Source: Acidobacteriota bacterium (lineage in GTDB: Bacteria; Acidobacteriota; Terriglobia; Terriglobales; Acidobacteriaceae). Taken from it: a stretch of 64,000 nt of DNA. Numbering within the stretch: the first letter of the stretch is position 1; every line of letters starts with the position of its first letter. Both the position numbers and the translations under genes were made by a program. A model generated the notes under the pieces. It saw only the letters and a program-made list of their open reading frames with translations. It searched no databases and was not told the origin of the DNA. Shown one piece after another: positions 17,076 to 26,081 of this stretch. The stretch is from NCBI GenBank assembly GCA_023410055.1, contig JAEYQK010000002.1, forward strand, positions 14,935 through 78,934, read 5' to 3'.

Positions 17076-18344
17076 TTACTGTCGAGCAAGTATTTGTGTA
17101 GACCTAAAGCGCAACTTCGAACTGAGCACAACTACTACCCAAAACACAAACAAAGGTGCAAATGCAATGAGTTCAACGGAAATAAGCAGAGCGGCGACAA
17201 GCCCCGTCATAACGGATATGAATACCTCATTGGGTGAATCGCCGAACCGGCAAACAAGTCCCAAAATCACAGGCGCGATTACGAGGCCAATCCATCCGAA
17301 GTTAGCTAGGCACTCATCGAAAAAGCAATTAGTAACGCCATACCCCAGCAGGCGTGGCGAAATCCCAAGCATCGCACAGGTATAGTATGCGGAAAACGGG
17401 AACGGTTTCTGCGGCCACAAGGCGCGAGGCACGTAAGCTGTTGTGTAGAAAACTAATGATTGGCCGCGCTGTTCGAGTATTCGGAACTCATCATGTATCT
17501 CGGCATAGATAGCGAATTTGAGATGCTCGTCCCGCCCAAAGTCAACTCTCAATCCGTCGTAGTAATCGCTCTTTGTAAGGCTCTGGGTATCCTTGTCTCG
17601 GACGGTGGCCTGATACACTGTCGAGAGAACAGCGATCGCAACCGCTCCCGCGAAGGCCACGAATAGCAAGCGGCGCCCGCTTACGGCTCTCCGTTGCCAA
17701 AGCACATAGACAGTGAGAACGATCGCAAATGCAAATGCCGTTCGCTTTCCATTCAGCCAAATAGCACAACCGACAAATGGCAAGACTAGACAGATTGCTC
17801 TGCCAAGTCTCGCCGCCGATGAAATTATGCCTGCGGCAGCCATGAGAGCGAGGAATGTCGAACTCTGTACGAATTTGTAGTATTCCCGGTCACCACTCTG
17901 ATCGTGAACCCCAACAAATACCGCGTAATCTCTGTACACTGTGGGATCCGGTGCAAATGACGCAAGCACGACAGGAAGCACAACAAATGCAGCAAGTATT
18001 CCTAAATAGACTGTTCCATGCCGTTCTGCATGCTGCGACAATTCTCTACTTGGGTGGGACAAAAGGAATGGAAGCCACAAAAGCGGCACGAAACAGACAT
18101 ATAGGCAGTAGATCGCTTGAGTTGTCGCGTCGTTTGTAACGATTGCGAATCCTGGCTGTTCACCATAGTTCGGTTTGCCAAAAACAAAATCACAGAAGAT
18201 AGGTACACCAAAATAGAAGTAAAACACTAGGAATAGAAAAAGCAGTGAATCACGCCTCCCGCGCGCAATCGAACGTAGAGACAACAATGCCCAGAAGGTC
18301 AGCCACAGAAAGGTAACGAGTTCGAGAATCTGAATGGCGCTCAT
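17076..18344 (-). CDS. wzy: Wzy-like repeat-unit polymerase
   Basis: This 422-residue polytopic protein has about ten to twelve hydrophobic segments and a large polar loop (~residues 225-320, with RDKDTQSLTKSDYYDGLRVDF and a RALWPQKP motif). Oligosaccharide-repeat-unit polymerases share this topology and loop. Wzy proteins have little sequence identity, so the call rests on topology, the loop and context: it lies between glycosyltransferases, with Wzx, Wza and Wzz/kinase genes in the same operon. ATG at 18344 overlaps the stop of a small upstream ORF as ATGA. It would polymerise the locus 1 repeat unit in the periplasm. Confidence 0.78.
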   Translation of the reverse strand: MSAIQILELVTFLWLTFWALLSLRSIARGRRDSLLFLFLVFYFYFGVPIFCDFVFGKPNYGEQPGFAIVTNDATTQAIYCLYVCFVPLLWLPFLLSHPSRELSQHAERHGTVYLGILAAFVVLPVVLASFAPDPTVYRDYAVFVGVHDQSGDREYYKFVQSSTFLALMAAAGIISSAARLGRAICLVLPFVGCAIWLNGKRTAFAFAIVLTVYVLWQRRAVSGRRLLFVAFAGAVAIAVLSTVYQATVRDKDTQSLTKSDYYDGLRVDFGRDEHLKFAIYAEIHDEFRILEQRGQSLVFYTTAYVPRALWPQKPFPFSAYYTCAMLGISPRLLGYGVTNCFFDECLANFGWIGLVIAPVILGLVCRFGDSPNEVFISVMTGLVAALLISVELIAFAPLFVFWVVVVLSSKLRFRSTQILARQ

Positions 18345-18571
18345 CTCTGTGATCGTCCGCCTAGGAATGACGCCTTGTTGTAGAAGGCGAGCTTCGTTGC
18401 CAAAAAACTACGTGAAGCAGACAGGGACTCGCGTGTCATAGGTTCCAGGATAATATCTGAGTTGCCGCTGATTACGTCGGATATAGGCAATGCTTGCGCG
18501 CCTAGATAGCCACAGAGAAGTACAAACCGTGACATCTCCAACAATCGGCTTAGATTGTGCTGTTTGAACAC
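18341..18571 (-). CDS. Small ORF of unknown function between GT4 and wzy
   Basis: This 76-codon frame starts with GTG at 18571, seven bases after the stop of the upstream glycosyltransferase, and ends in an ATGA overlap with wzy. An AGGGGCC sequence precedes the start. Such tight packing suggests translation, but I recognise no family (SRFVLLCGYLGAQALPISDV... then SLSASRSFLATKLAF). It may be a small coupling peptide or the tail of a deleted gene. Chance is possible at this length. Confidence 0.4.
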   Translation of the reverse strand: MFKQHNLSRLLEMSRFVLLCGYLGAQALPISDVISGNSDIILEPMTRESLSASRSFLATKLAFYNKASFLGGRSQR

Positions 18572-18577
18572 AGGCCC

Positions 18578-19684
18578 CTACTGCAACTCGTAATAATCGA
18601 GAAGTTTCTGCGCCGACGATTCCACTGACCAATCCTGCATTTTGGCCAGTGCCTCCGCAGGGTCAGGACGGGGATGGCGAACGAGGGCTTGGATGGCTTC
18701 ACACCAAGTCTGCGGTGACGCCTCCAATGCGCATCGTGAGATGAGGCCGGGATTCACGACTGCCTCGTCTGGAACCGCATCCGACATGACGATTGGCAAG
18801 CCAGCCGCTTGCGCCTCTAGCAGTACGATTCCGAGCCCCTCGTAGAGAGATGGAAAACAAAAAACGTCCATTCCTCCCCGCATCAGAAGTGCAACATCTC
18901 GCCTCACGCCAGCAAAGATGAAGTGGTCGGCGATGTTCGCGTCTCCAACTCGCTGCTGTATTGCGGATCGCAACGGCCCATCGCCAACCAAGAGAAACGT
19001 TGCGGCAGGCTCAAGCTGAAGAAACATCTTCGCGATATCAACCAGAAAGGTATGGTTCTTCTGAGGATCAAATCGACCTACATGACCAATAACAGTCCCC
19101 GTTTCAGGAATACCCAGATTCCGTCGGATCTTTGCCTTATCAACTTCACCTTCGAACTTGCACAAGTCAATGCCCAAGGGAATCTGCCGCCAAACCGCAG
19201 CAGAGCTTGTCCTCGACAATGCTGCTGCTGCATCTCTACTTACCGCAAGACACATCGTTGAGCACGATGAGATCATTCCCTCCATCAGCATGCAATAGAC
19301 TTTTCGGACCAATGTGGCTCGGCTAGATATCCCCCGTGTATCATTGTGTGACTGTGCGATGCGCCTGCGTACTCCAAAGACGGCGGCCAAAGCGAGTACA
19401 TATCCACTGTAGTGATGGACATGGCTGTGGACGACGTCATAAGGTCCATGTTCGCGAAGAATGCGTCGGAAATTTCGGGCGTAGCGGATCGGACTTGATG
19501 GCTTCAGGCAAGGGATAATTTTCGACCCAAGCGCTCGCACCTCGTCGTCGTATGCACCCGGCATGGTCGTATGTACAACAAAATCCATCTGATACTTGCT
19601 GCGATCAATATTCCGGAGAATTTGCACCAACCAAGTCTCAACGCCGCCCCGGTCCAGTTTTCCAAGTACATGCAGAATTTTCAT
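18578..19684 (-). CDS. GT4-family glycosyltransferase (EpsF-like)
   Basis: This 368-residue GT-B glycosyltransferase of family 4 has the N-terminal ILHVLGKLDRGGVETWLVQIL motif typical of the EpsF/'glycosyltransferase family 1' group. It continues with HSHVHHYSG, a donor-binding segment VIGHVGRFDPQKNHTFLVDIA (~210) and an E-x7-E motif in FPSLYEGLGIVLLEAQAAGLPIV. It follows wzx by one base, so the two are co-transcribed. It probably adds a sugar to the locus 1 repeat unit; donor unknown. Confidence 0.9.
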   Translation of the reverse strand: MKILHVLGKLDRGGVETWLVQILRNIDRSKYQMDFVVHTTMPGAYDDEVRALGSKIIPCLKPSSPIRYARNFRRILREHGPYDVVHSHVHHYSGYVLALAAVFGVRRRIAQSHNDTRGISSRATLVRKVYCMLMEGMISSCSTMCLAVSRDAAAALSRTSSAAVWRQIPLGIDLCKFEGEVDKAKIRRNLGIPETGTVIGHVGRFDPQKNHTFLVDIAKMFLQLEPAATFLLVGDGPLRSAIQQRVGDANIADHFIFAGVRRDVALLMRGGMDVFCFPSLYEGLGIVLLEAQAAGLPIVMSDAVPDEAVVNPGLISRCALEASPQTWCEAIQALVRHPRPDPAEALAKMQDWSVESSAQKLLDYYELQ

Positions 19685-21061
19685 TTATCTGGCCTTCAAC
19701 GCTGACCGCAACACGATGGCGCTTCCAATGGCCTGAATGCTGGCGGAACAAAGCAGCGCGATTGCGGCTCCGTTCAGGCCAAACCGAGGCACCAACAAGA
19801 GGGACAAAGTCGCGGTGCTAATTGTCATGGTCACGATGATGGGCACTTGTGCTTTGAACCTTCGCGCCGCCGTCATTCCGTAGCCTTGAAATGAGGCAAT
19901 CGCTGAAATGCTTACGGTGGCAACCATGATCAGCAGCGTATGCAAATGGTTCGCGTACTCTTGCGTGTACAAAAGCGTCAGTATCTTTTGTCCCATCATC
20001 AAAGTCACAGGAAAGCCCACAATTCCCAGCGAGCCACCCACCAACAGCAACTTCCACAAAAGGGATTTGAATCCATTCAAATCACCGGTGGCAAACATAC
20101 GTGAAAGCCTGGCCGCCGCCGATTGCCCTAGAGCGCTTACAATAAGCCCCGCAGCGGTGACCAGATATGCCATCGCTGCAAAGATCCCTAACTCTCGGTG
20201 TCCGAGCTGCTTCTCGATCGTATAGCGCGGAATGTTAATGTTGAGCGAGATCATCGCCATCACTAGCCCCAGCGGTGCGCTTAGCACCACAAGACGTACG
20301 ATCTTCCCCCAGTCCGCGCTGAAGAACCGTCGCACACTCCCCTCCAGTCGCGACGCCAGCCGCAAGTCGTAAAACAGTGTCACTGCTGCCCAACTGAATA
20401 CGAGCGCGACAACTGCTGAGGTCAACCGGTGCGACATGCGGTACACCGTCGTGAACGCCGTCACCGACACTATGCCCTTCAACATCAACCCGATCGCGAC
20501 TTGGTCCAGGCGCTCGTGCTTTTGCTGCAGCCCATTCGCTACGTCGCTCATCGACTCAACTGCCTTCGCTACCCCTACCAGCATCACAACCGCAGCCGTC
20601 GTTCGCTCGTACCTGCTCCACAACGCGATCCCCGCCACCACTCCGATTCCCAACAGGCTGGCAATCAACCGCAGCGTGAAGTAGTGCCCGAACTCGTATT
20701 CCGATTTCGCATCCGTCGCCTGCGCTGCCCGCAATTGCAGGTTCGTCAGCATGAAGACCGGTGCCGTGATCGCCAACCCCAGCGCAAACTGACCGACCAC
20801 CGAAGGCGACCCCATCTTCGCCAGCACGGACAGCATTCCCCACTGGCACCCCGCATAAACAAGATTCCCGGCGAGCGTCCAGGCAAATGACTTCCGCAAC
20901 GGCGGCGCTTTCACCTCTGTCCGAATTTCGGCGGGGAATTCTTGCTCTGAATTCGTAAATTTTTCGACGGCCACGTCGTGGTTGTTCAGAATGCCTTCAT
21001 CCTGTAGAAGGAGAGGTTTCCCCTCTTTTGGTGCCGGCGACGTTGCGTTACAGCTTTTCAA
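19685..21061 (-). CDS. wzx: Wzx-like oligosaccharide flippase (locus 1)
   Basis: This 458-residue protein has about 12-14 membrane segments starting near residue 58 (FAWTLAGNLVYAGCQWGMLSVL) and belongs to the polysaccharide-transport branch of the MOP/MATE superfamily. It would flip the undecaprenyl-linked repeat unit to the periplasm. The first ~55 residues are a polar cytoplasmic extension. The start used is TTG at 21061, with only a weak ribosome-binding site, so the true start may be internal. It lies 139 bp downstream of wza. Confidence 0.85.
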   Translation of the reverse strand: MKSCNATSPAPKEGKPLLLQDEGILNNHDVAVEKFTNSEQEFPAEIRTEVKAPPLRKSFAWTLAGNLVYAGCQWGMLSVLAKMGSPSVVGQFALGLAITAPVFMLTNLQLRAAQATDAKSEYEFGHYFTLRLIASLLGIGVVAGIALWSRYERTTAAVVMLVGVAKAVESMSDVANGLQQKHERLDQVAIGLMLKGIVSVTAFTTVYRMSHRLTSAVVALVFSWAAVTLFYDLRLASRLEGSVRRFFSADWGKIVRLVVLSAPLGLVMAMISLNINIPRYTIEKQLGHRELGIFAAMAYLVTAAGLIVSALGQSAAARLSRMFATGDLNGFKSLLWKLLLVGGSLGIVGFPVTLMMGQKILTLLYTQEYANHLHTLLIMVATVSISAIASFQGYGMTAARRFKAQVPIIVTMTISTATLSLLLVPRFGLNGAAIALLCSASIQAIGSAIVLRSALKAR

Positions 21062-21200
21062 CTTCTAGGTCCTTGTTTTCTATATTGTTGGTTTTAAGTG
21101 CTTTGATTGCTATTCGTTAGCGCCATCAACTTACCCCTGAAGGGTGGGAAGGGGGGAGGCGAGGGTTGGGTTACTACTAGTTGTTAAGTACTCTTTCCGA

Positions 21201-22145
21201 TCATCGCCCCGCTGCGTAAATCGCAGACCCCGCAGCGCTCGATAGAATTCCTTGCAGTCCCATCTGCATCGCATTCTTCGGGAGACTGCCCGGAACGTAA
21301 ACGATGTCGCCCGCCTGAAGGATCGGATCGAGGACCTTTGCGTTAAGAATCGATTTCAGTGGCAACTTCGACTGCTCCACCCCGCTCGCCGTCCTGCGCA
21401 ACAGCCGCGCCTTGTTCAGCGACGACGTCTTGGTCGTCCCTTGCGCCAGCGCAATCGCCTCCAGCACCGTGATCTGCTCGTGGTCCATCACATATCCACC
21501 CGGCTTCGCCACATCGCCCAGCACATAGATAACGCCCGCGCGCTCCACGATGACCGTATCGCCCGGCAGCAACTCCACGTTGCTGTCGCTGATCTGTCCC
21601 TTTGCGTCGCGTACCGCCAACTGCACGGGCTTGTCCATCTGGTCGCGGTGGATGATCTTCACCCTTGTCCCTGCAACCGGACTCAGCCCCGAAGCCTGCG
21701 ACAGAACATCGAACAGCCGGTTCCCCGCCACCAGCGGATACGCCCCCGGCTTAGCCACCTCTCCGATCACCGTCACCGCCTGGCTGGCATACTCAGCGAC
21801 GATCACCGTCACCTGCGGGTCCTTGACGAAGCGCCCCTCACGCAACCGCTGCGCGATCAGCTGCTGCGCCTGCTCCGGCGCCATCCCATTCAGCTCCACC
21901 GCCCCGATCAGAGGAAGGACTGCCACACCCTTCTCTCCTACCCGCACCTGCCCACTCAATTCCGGCGTATCAAAGACGACCACGTTCAGCAGGTCCCCGG
22001 CAACTATCTGCCTCGGTCCCGAGATCACGCTAAGACTCGACCTCCCCACCGAAGGGACTGGCGCCTGTCCCCATACCGTCAGCGGCAGGGCCATTGCGAG
22101 GACCGCAAACGCGTAGAAATATGACGCTTTAGTTCTTGGCATCAT
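21201..22145 (-). CDS. Wza-like polysaccharide export protein (locus 1)
   Basis: This roughly 314-residue secreted export protein has a signal peptide (YFYAFAVLAMALPLTVWGQA). The Poly_export domain (~30-125: VAGDLLNVVVFDTPELSG, VGEKGVAVLPLIGAVELNG, LREGRFVKDPQVTVIV) is followed by two SLBB repeats (GEVAKPGAY and GDVAKPGGY). It ends in a small hydrophobic helix (GILSSAAGSAIYAAG) that could be the membrane-spanning helix of Wza-type channels. ATG 22145 is preferred; it overlaps the tail of the kinase gene. No lipobox cysteine is evident, unlike classic Wza. Confidence 0.9.
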   Translation of the reverse strand: MMPRTKASYFYAFAVLAMALPLTVWGQAPVPSVGRSSLSVISGPRQIVAGDLLNVVVFDTPELSGQVRVGEKGVAVLPLIGAVELNGMAPEQAQQLIAQRLREGRFVKDPQVTVIVAEYASQAVTVIGEVAKPGAYPLVAGNRLFDVLSQASGLSPVAGTRVKIIHRDQMDKPVQLAVRDAKGQISDSNVELLPGDTVIVERAGVIYVLGDVAKPGGYVMDHEQITVLEAIALAQGTTKTSSLNKARLLRRTASGVEQSKLPLKSILNAKVLDPILQAGDIVYVPGSLPKNAMQMGLQGILSSAAGSAIYAAGR

Positions 22146-24336
22146 CGCCGTAATACTCTCCATACTTCGAACCGTAATAGCCGTAATAGCCGTAGTAGTC
22201 GGATGACTTGAAATTGAGGTCGTTGATGACGACGCCAACGGTGCGCGCGTTTACGCGCGCAAGAAAATCACGGGCCCGGCGCAGCGACTGTACACTGGTC
22301 CGGTTGGAACGCGCCACCAATATAACGGCATCCGCTGAGGGTGACAGAACCAGCGCGTCCGAGAGCCCCACCAGTGGGGGAGTATCGAGAACCACATAAT
22401 CATATTCCTCGCGCCATCGCTCCAACAGTTCCCGCATGCGTTCCGAGTCGAGCAACTCCACCGGATTGGGAGGACGATTTCCAGCCGGCAGGCACTCTAC
22501 CCCCTCTGCACCCGGCAATTGCGTCACAACATCTTCTGGTTTCGCAGCTCCCGCAAGACACTCGCTTAGGCCTTTCTTTGACTCCACCTGCAAGTATCTT
22601 TCAACGCCCGAGCGGCGCAGGTCGGCATCGACCAGCAGCACGCGCTTGCCTTTCTGGGCCAAGGTAACCGCACAGTTGATGCTCGTCGTCGTCTTGCCTT
22701 CGCCCGGAGCGGCACTGCTGATGAGGATTACGCGAGGTGGAGAGCCGGCAGAAGAAAGCAGTAGAGTTGTGCGTAGACCACGAAACGCCTCGGCAAACTG
22801 CGAGTTCGGGCGGGAAAGAAGAAAAGGCACCTTGTCCCGTTCTTCAATCGCTTTACGATTACGCGTAGCCAACGAAAAGTGAGGAACAATACCCAACACA
22901 GGCAAATTGGGCAAGATTTCGCCGCTTTCAGGAGGACTAACCGTTGTATCCAGGCTTTCCAGAAGAAAGGCCAGTCCGATACCACCGAAAGTGCCCAAGA
23001 GAAGCCCCACGGCCAGGTTGAGTGCCACGCGAGGCTCGGCCGGGCGGATCGGGGCTTCGGCCGGCTCAATCACGTCCACATTGGTCGACTTCAAGCCCGC
23101 AACAATACCCGCTTCCTTGAGCCTCTTGAGTAGGTCCTGGTAAAGATCACGGCTGGAATCAAAATCCCGTTTGAGGATGGCGTACTGGATGCCCGCCTCG
23201 TTCATCTCGTAAGCCTGCTGCTTATGTTCTTCCAGCCGCTTGCCAAGCATGTGCTCAGTTTTCAGCGCCGCCAAGTACTGCTGTTCGAACTGTTCGCGCA
23301 GCAACTTGACCTGCCCGCCAATCGAGCCTTGAACTTGCTCGAGTTGTGAACGCAGCTGGACCACCCTTGGATAGGCATCCCCATACTTTGCGCTCAATTG
23401 GGCGAATTGATTGTTGAGGTCCGCCTGCTGCGTCCTGAGCACCGCGAGAGTGCTGCTGGGAGCTAGCTGGGCAATCGTCTCTGGATTCCCACTGGCCGCA
23501 ACGCGGAAATTGGCTTCCTTCATGATGCGGTCCGCTTCGGCCGCGGCCATCGCCTTATTGAGCTCGTCTAGTTGAGTGATAAAGACGTTGTGGGCATCAT
23601 CGGTACCAATGATGCCGCTCTTCTTCTGGTACTCCGTAAAACGCTGTTGCGAGGCTTCAACGTTATTTTTGAGGTCGTTGAGTTGCTTGGAAAGCCAGTC
23701 CGATGCCTGCATTGTCGCCTGATAACGGGTACGGAAGTTGCGTTCGATGTAGCCGTTCGTCAAGGCGTTTACCACATCCGCAGCTATCTTGGGATCGCGT
23801 GCCCGGAAGCGCACCTCGATCAGTTGCGTCTTAGGAATTGCTGATACACGCAGGCCCTTGTGAAAAGTTGCGAGGAGAGTGACCTTTTTGGGACCTGTAA
23901 CTGTTTCGAAGGACTGTCCGGCTTTTGTTACGTCCTGACCCGCGAAATCTTCCCGTTGATCAAGCCGCAACTGCCGAATCACTTCCCAAGCCAAAGGATC
24001 TGATTGCAGAACTTGCACTTGCGTTTGTTGAACGATATCGTTCTGCAAGCCCCCGCCACCCAAGGCATCCAGAGGATCGATGCCCAATGCGTTTGAATCC
24101 TGCGGATTGACAAGGACTTGCCCAACCGCCTCGTAGCGCCGGGTCATGAATGCTGAGATCAATCCTGCTACAAGGAGGGATCCAACCAGCACGCCCAGAA
24201 TGGCCCACCTGCGTTTCCGCAAGATGCGCCAAATTTCCTGAATACTAATGTCATTAGGGTGAACTCCGTTCATAGCGACGGCTCGCGCGCCGCCAGTGGC
24301 AATCTGTTCACCTTGTGGAACCAGAGAATCTTTCAC
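22129..24336 (-). CDS. Wzz/BY-kinase fusion: polysaccharide co-polymerase with tyrosine kinase domain
   Basis: This roughly 735-residue inner-membrane protein would set chain length and couple polymerisation to export. A Wzz domain (TM1 ~44-64, WAILGVLVGSLLVAGLI; periplasmic coiled coil ~200-420; TM2 ~ALNLAVGLLLGTFGGIGLAF) is followed by a cytoplasmic bacterial tyrosine kinase with Walker A SSAAPGEGKTTT (~545), Walker A' VLLVDADLRR and Walker B YVVLDTPP. The C-terminus is a tyrosine cluster (DYYGYYGYYGSKYGEYYG), the usual autophosphorylation tail. GTG 24336 is chosen because AGAGGTG lies seven bases upstream (TTG 24342 is also possible). It precedes wza in the operon. Confidence 0.93.
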   Translation of the reverse strand: MKDSLVPQGEQIATGGARAVAMNGVHPNDISIQEIWRILRKRRWAILGVLVGSLLVAGLISAFMTRRYEAVGQVLVNPQDSNALGIDPLDALGGGGLQNDIVQQTQVQVLQSDPLAWEVIRQLRLDQREDFAGQDVTKAGQSFETVTGPKKVTLLATFHKGLRVSAIPKTQLIEVRFRARDPKIAADVVNALTNGYIERNFRTRYQATMQASDWLSKQLNDLKNNVEASQQRFTEYQKKSGIIGTDDAHNVFITQLDELNKAMAAAEADRIMKEANFRVAASGNPETIAQLAPSSTLAVLRTQQADLNNQFAQLSAKYGDAYPRVVQLRSQLEQVQGSIGGQVKLLREQFEQQYLAALKTEHMLGKRLEEHKQQAYEMNEAGIQYAILKRDFDSSRDLYQDLLKRLKEAGIVAGLKSTNVDVIEPAEAPIRPAEPRVALNLAVGLLLGTFGGIGLAFLLESLDTTVSPPESGEILPNLPVLGIVPHFSLATRNRKAIEERDKVPFLLSRPNSQFAEAFRGLRTTLLLSSAGSPPRVILISSAAPGEGKTTTSINCAVTLAQKGKRVLLVDADLRRSGVERYLQVESKKGLSECLAGAAKPEDVVTQLPGAEGVECLPAGNRPPNPVELLDSERMRELLERWREEYDYVVLDTPPLVGLSDALVLSPSADAVILVARSNRTSVQSLRRARDFLARVNARTVGVVINDLNFKSSDYYGYYGYYGSKYGEYYGDDAKN

Positions 24337-24426
24337 GAACAAGCACCTCTACTGCGGACGGAAACGAAAAATGAAATTGGAACCAATCTCGAAATGCGCA
24401 ATTTCTGTCGGCTGGTTTGCGGCAGG

Positions 24427-25230
24427 CTACCGCGGCCAGCGCGTGGCATGAGTGGCGTAAATGACATTACCGGCGGTAACCAGCGCCGCGGGCACGAACC
24501 ACCAGCGATAACCCTTCTTCTTGAAATAGTAGGTCGCGTAAGAAACGCCCGCCACCGTGGGTAGGCCAACGGCGTACATGTTGCGCCGGCGACGTAACCC
24601 GTCGGGCACGGCGCTACAGGCTCCGCGTTCCAGACACCGGTGGGTCAGTTCCGCATTGGTAATCGAGGACGAGAACATAAGCCCGGTCGCAGTCCAGTAA
24701 TAGCGGTCGGCCACACGGGAATCGATTGCAAACGGGCTATTGCCAGGCGCAGCGGGCATGTCGGAATGTCGCTTCGAGTGGGAACGGAAGCCATCTTGTT
24801 GGCCAGCGTATGCGGAGCTAGCCGATTCTGGCAAGCCACATTTGCCAGCGGCAGCATCTGCGGATTGCCCTGCAGTCAGTGTGACAGCGGTAGCATTTTC
24901 GCCGTTCCTCAGCGCGAGTGTGCCACTTGTTACCCGTATTGAACCGCAAGTCAACTGCACAGGGTCTGCCAATGTGAGCTGCGTGTTTTCGGCGACTTCA
25001 AATTCACTCTGATTCCAGACCAACTTGATTGACTCGGGCCCAGTTTGAACACGGTCGCCAGCGTGCAAAGCCGCGCTAGTATAAAAAGGCTTGCCGTTGA
25101 TCGTCGCTGCTTCCCCAGGATAGATGACTGCAGCAGAACCAGGCGCGACCGCCGTCTGTCCCAACATCATTCCAGTTCCCCAGAGAACAACTACCACTAA
25201 TTTGAACCACCGACTCGCAGTAGCTTTCAT
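24427..25230 (-). CDS. Exported FecR-like domain protein (paralog 1)
   Basis: This 267-residue protein has an N-terminal signal sequence (FKLVVVVLWGTGMMLGQTA). A beta-rich region (~30-125) resembles the FecR fold (AAVIYPGEAATINGKPF, LHAGDRVQTGPESIKL, LTCGSIRVTSGTLAL). A polar middle follows, then one or two C-terminal hydrophobic segments (YAVGLPTVAGVSYATYYF, WWFVPAALVTAGNVIYA). It shares order and motifs with the protein at 30716-31339. Its place between TetR2 and the Wzz/kinase gene points to a periplasmic or envelope role in locus 1. Function unknown; no sigma/anti-sigma gene is next to it. Confidence 0.68.
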   Translation of the reverse strand: MKATASRWFKLVVVVLWGTGMMLGQTAVAPGSAAVIYPGEAATINGKPFYTSAALHAGDRVQTGPESIKLVWNQSEFEVAENTQLTLADPVQLTCGSIRVTSGTLALRNGENATAVTLTAGQSADAAAGKCGLPESASSAYAGQQDGFRSHSKRHSDMPAAPGNSPFAIDSRVADRYYWTATGLMFSSSITNAELTHRCLERGACSAVPDGLRRRRNMYAVGLPTVAGVSYATYYFKKKGYRWWFVPAALVTAGNVIYATHATRWPR

Positions 25231-25406
25231 AGTTTGCCTTTTTCTCCTGGCACGTTATGCCTGCCGCGCTACGAATAGATTTGGACACCCTAATCATTTC
25301 CCGGCGTATCGCCGACTTCTCTACCTCAACATCTCCTGATCTGTTGCGCAAGCTCAGAAACGACTTTCCACACAATCGGAAGTACGACGACTGGGTAGGC
25401 CTCCAA

Positions 25407-26033
25407 TTAGGCCTTTGCGCTGAACGCCGCGTGCTTTGCGAGAGCGTTACACCACAGCTCCGTACAGAACGTTACTGTGTTCTCCAGCGCCTGCGGAGTC
25501 TCTCGGCGATCAGTCAACACCGGATAGAAATCTTTCATGGCAACTACCGTCGCGATGAAAGAAACGATACCGATCCGAGTGTCATAACCGGGGGACTGCG
25601 ACAGTTCCGGCCAGCGGGCCATATATTCGCTCACAACCCGCATGGTGCCTCGCACGTGGCGATCGAATATTTCGTTAAGATCTTCCCCGAAATCGAGCAC
25701 ACTGAAATGAATCAGGCGGACAAGCACTCCGTGCTGAAGTACCGCGTCCCCGATGGCCCTAAACAGGGCGGCGAGCGCGGTCTGCGCGTCCGGGGCCGCC
25801 GCCAATCGGGCCAGCAGGTCGGCTCGCAGGCGCACGCGCGCAAATTCTGCGTCGAGGGCGGCAAGAAATAGACTGCGTTTGTTGGGATAGTAACGAAAGA
25901 TCGAGCTTTCGTTTACTTCGGCCAAACGGGCAATTTCCTTCGTACTCACCCCGTGATAGCCCAGATTTGAAAACAACTCGGCAGCTGCATCAAGAATGCG
26001 AGACTGCACGGACCTTAACCCGGAACCTGCCAT
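25407..26033 (-). CDS. TetR/AcrR-family transcriptional regulator (TetR2)
   Basis: This 208-residue regulator has a clear TetR helix-turn-helix at residues ~8-52 (RILDAAAELFSNLGYHGVSTKEIARLAEV, SSIFRYYPNKRSLFLAAL). The C-terminal domain (~60-205) is all-helical without a known ligand signature. ATG at 26033 is preferred over upstream starts because GGAG lies eight bases away. It sits between the broken upxY2 and the FecR-like gene, mirroring the order at the third module (upxY3, tetR3, export gene). It probably regulates locus 1. Confidence 0.88.
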   Translation of the reverse strand: MAGSGLRSVQSRILDAAAELFSNLGYHGVSTKEIARLAEVNESSIFRYYPNKRSLFLAALDAEFARVRLRADLLARLAAAPDAQTALAALFRAIGDAVLQHGVLVRLIHFSVLDFGEDLNEIFDRHVRGTMRVVSEYMARWPELSQSPGYDTRIGIVSFIATVVAMKDFYPVLTDRRETPQALENTVTFCTELWCNALAKHAAFSAKA

Positions 26034-26081
26034 CCCATTGACTCCAGTACTCCAGCTCGATACTCGAAGGAGCATTGCCGA

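Noticed and set aside
21252..22124. A 290-codon plus-strand frame rich in H, R and P
   Set aside because: It lies entirely antisense to the wza gene; the composition is that expected of the opposite frame of a GC-rich gene.
24880..24900. GCGGTAGC, similar to the core of the enterobacterial ops element
   Set aside because: It lies inside the FecR-like coding region, away from any operon leader, without the rest of the ops/JUMPstart sequence.
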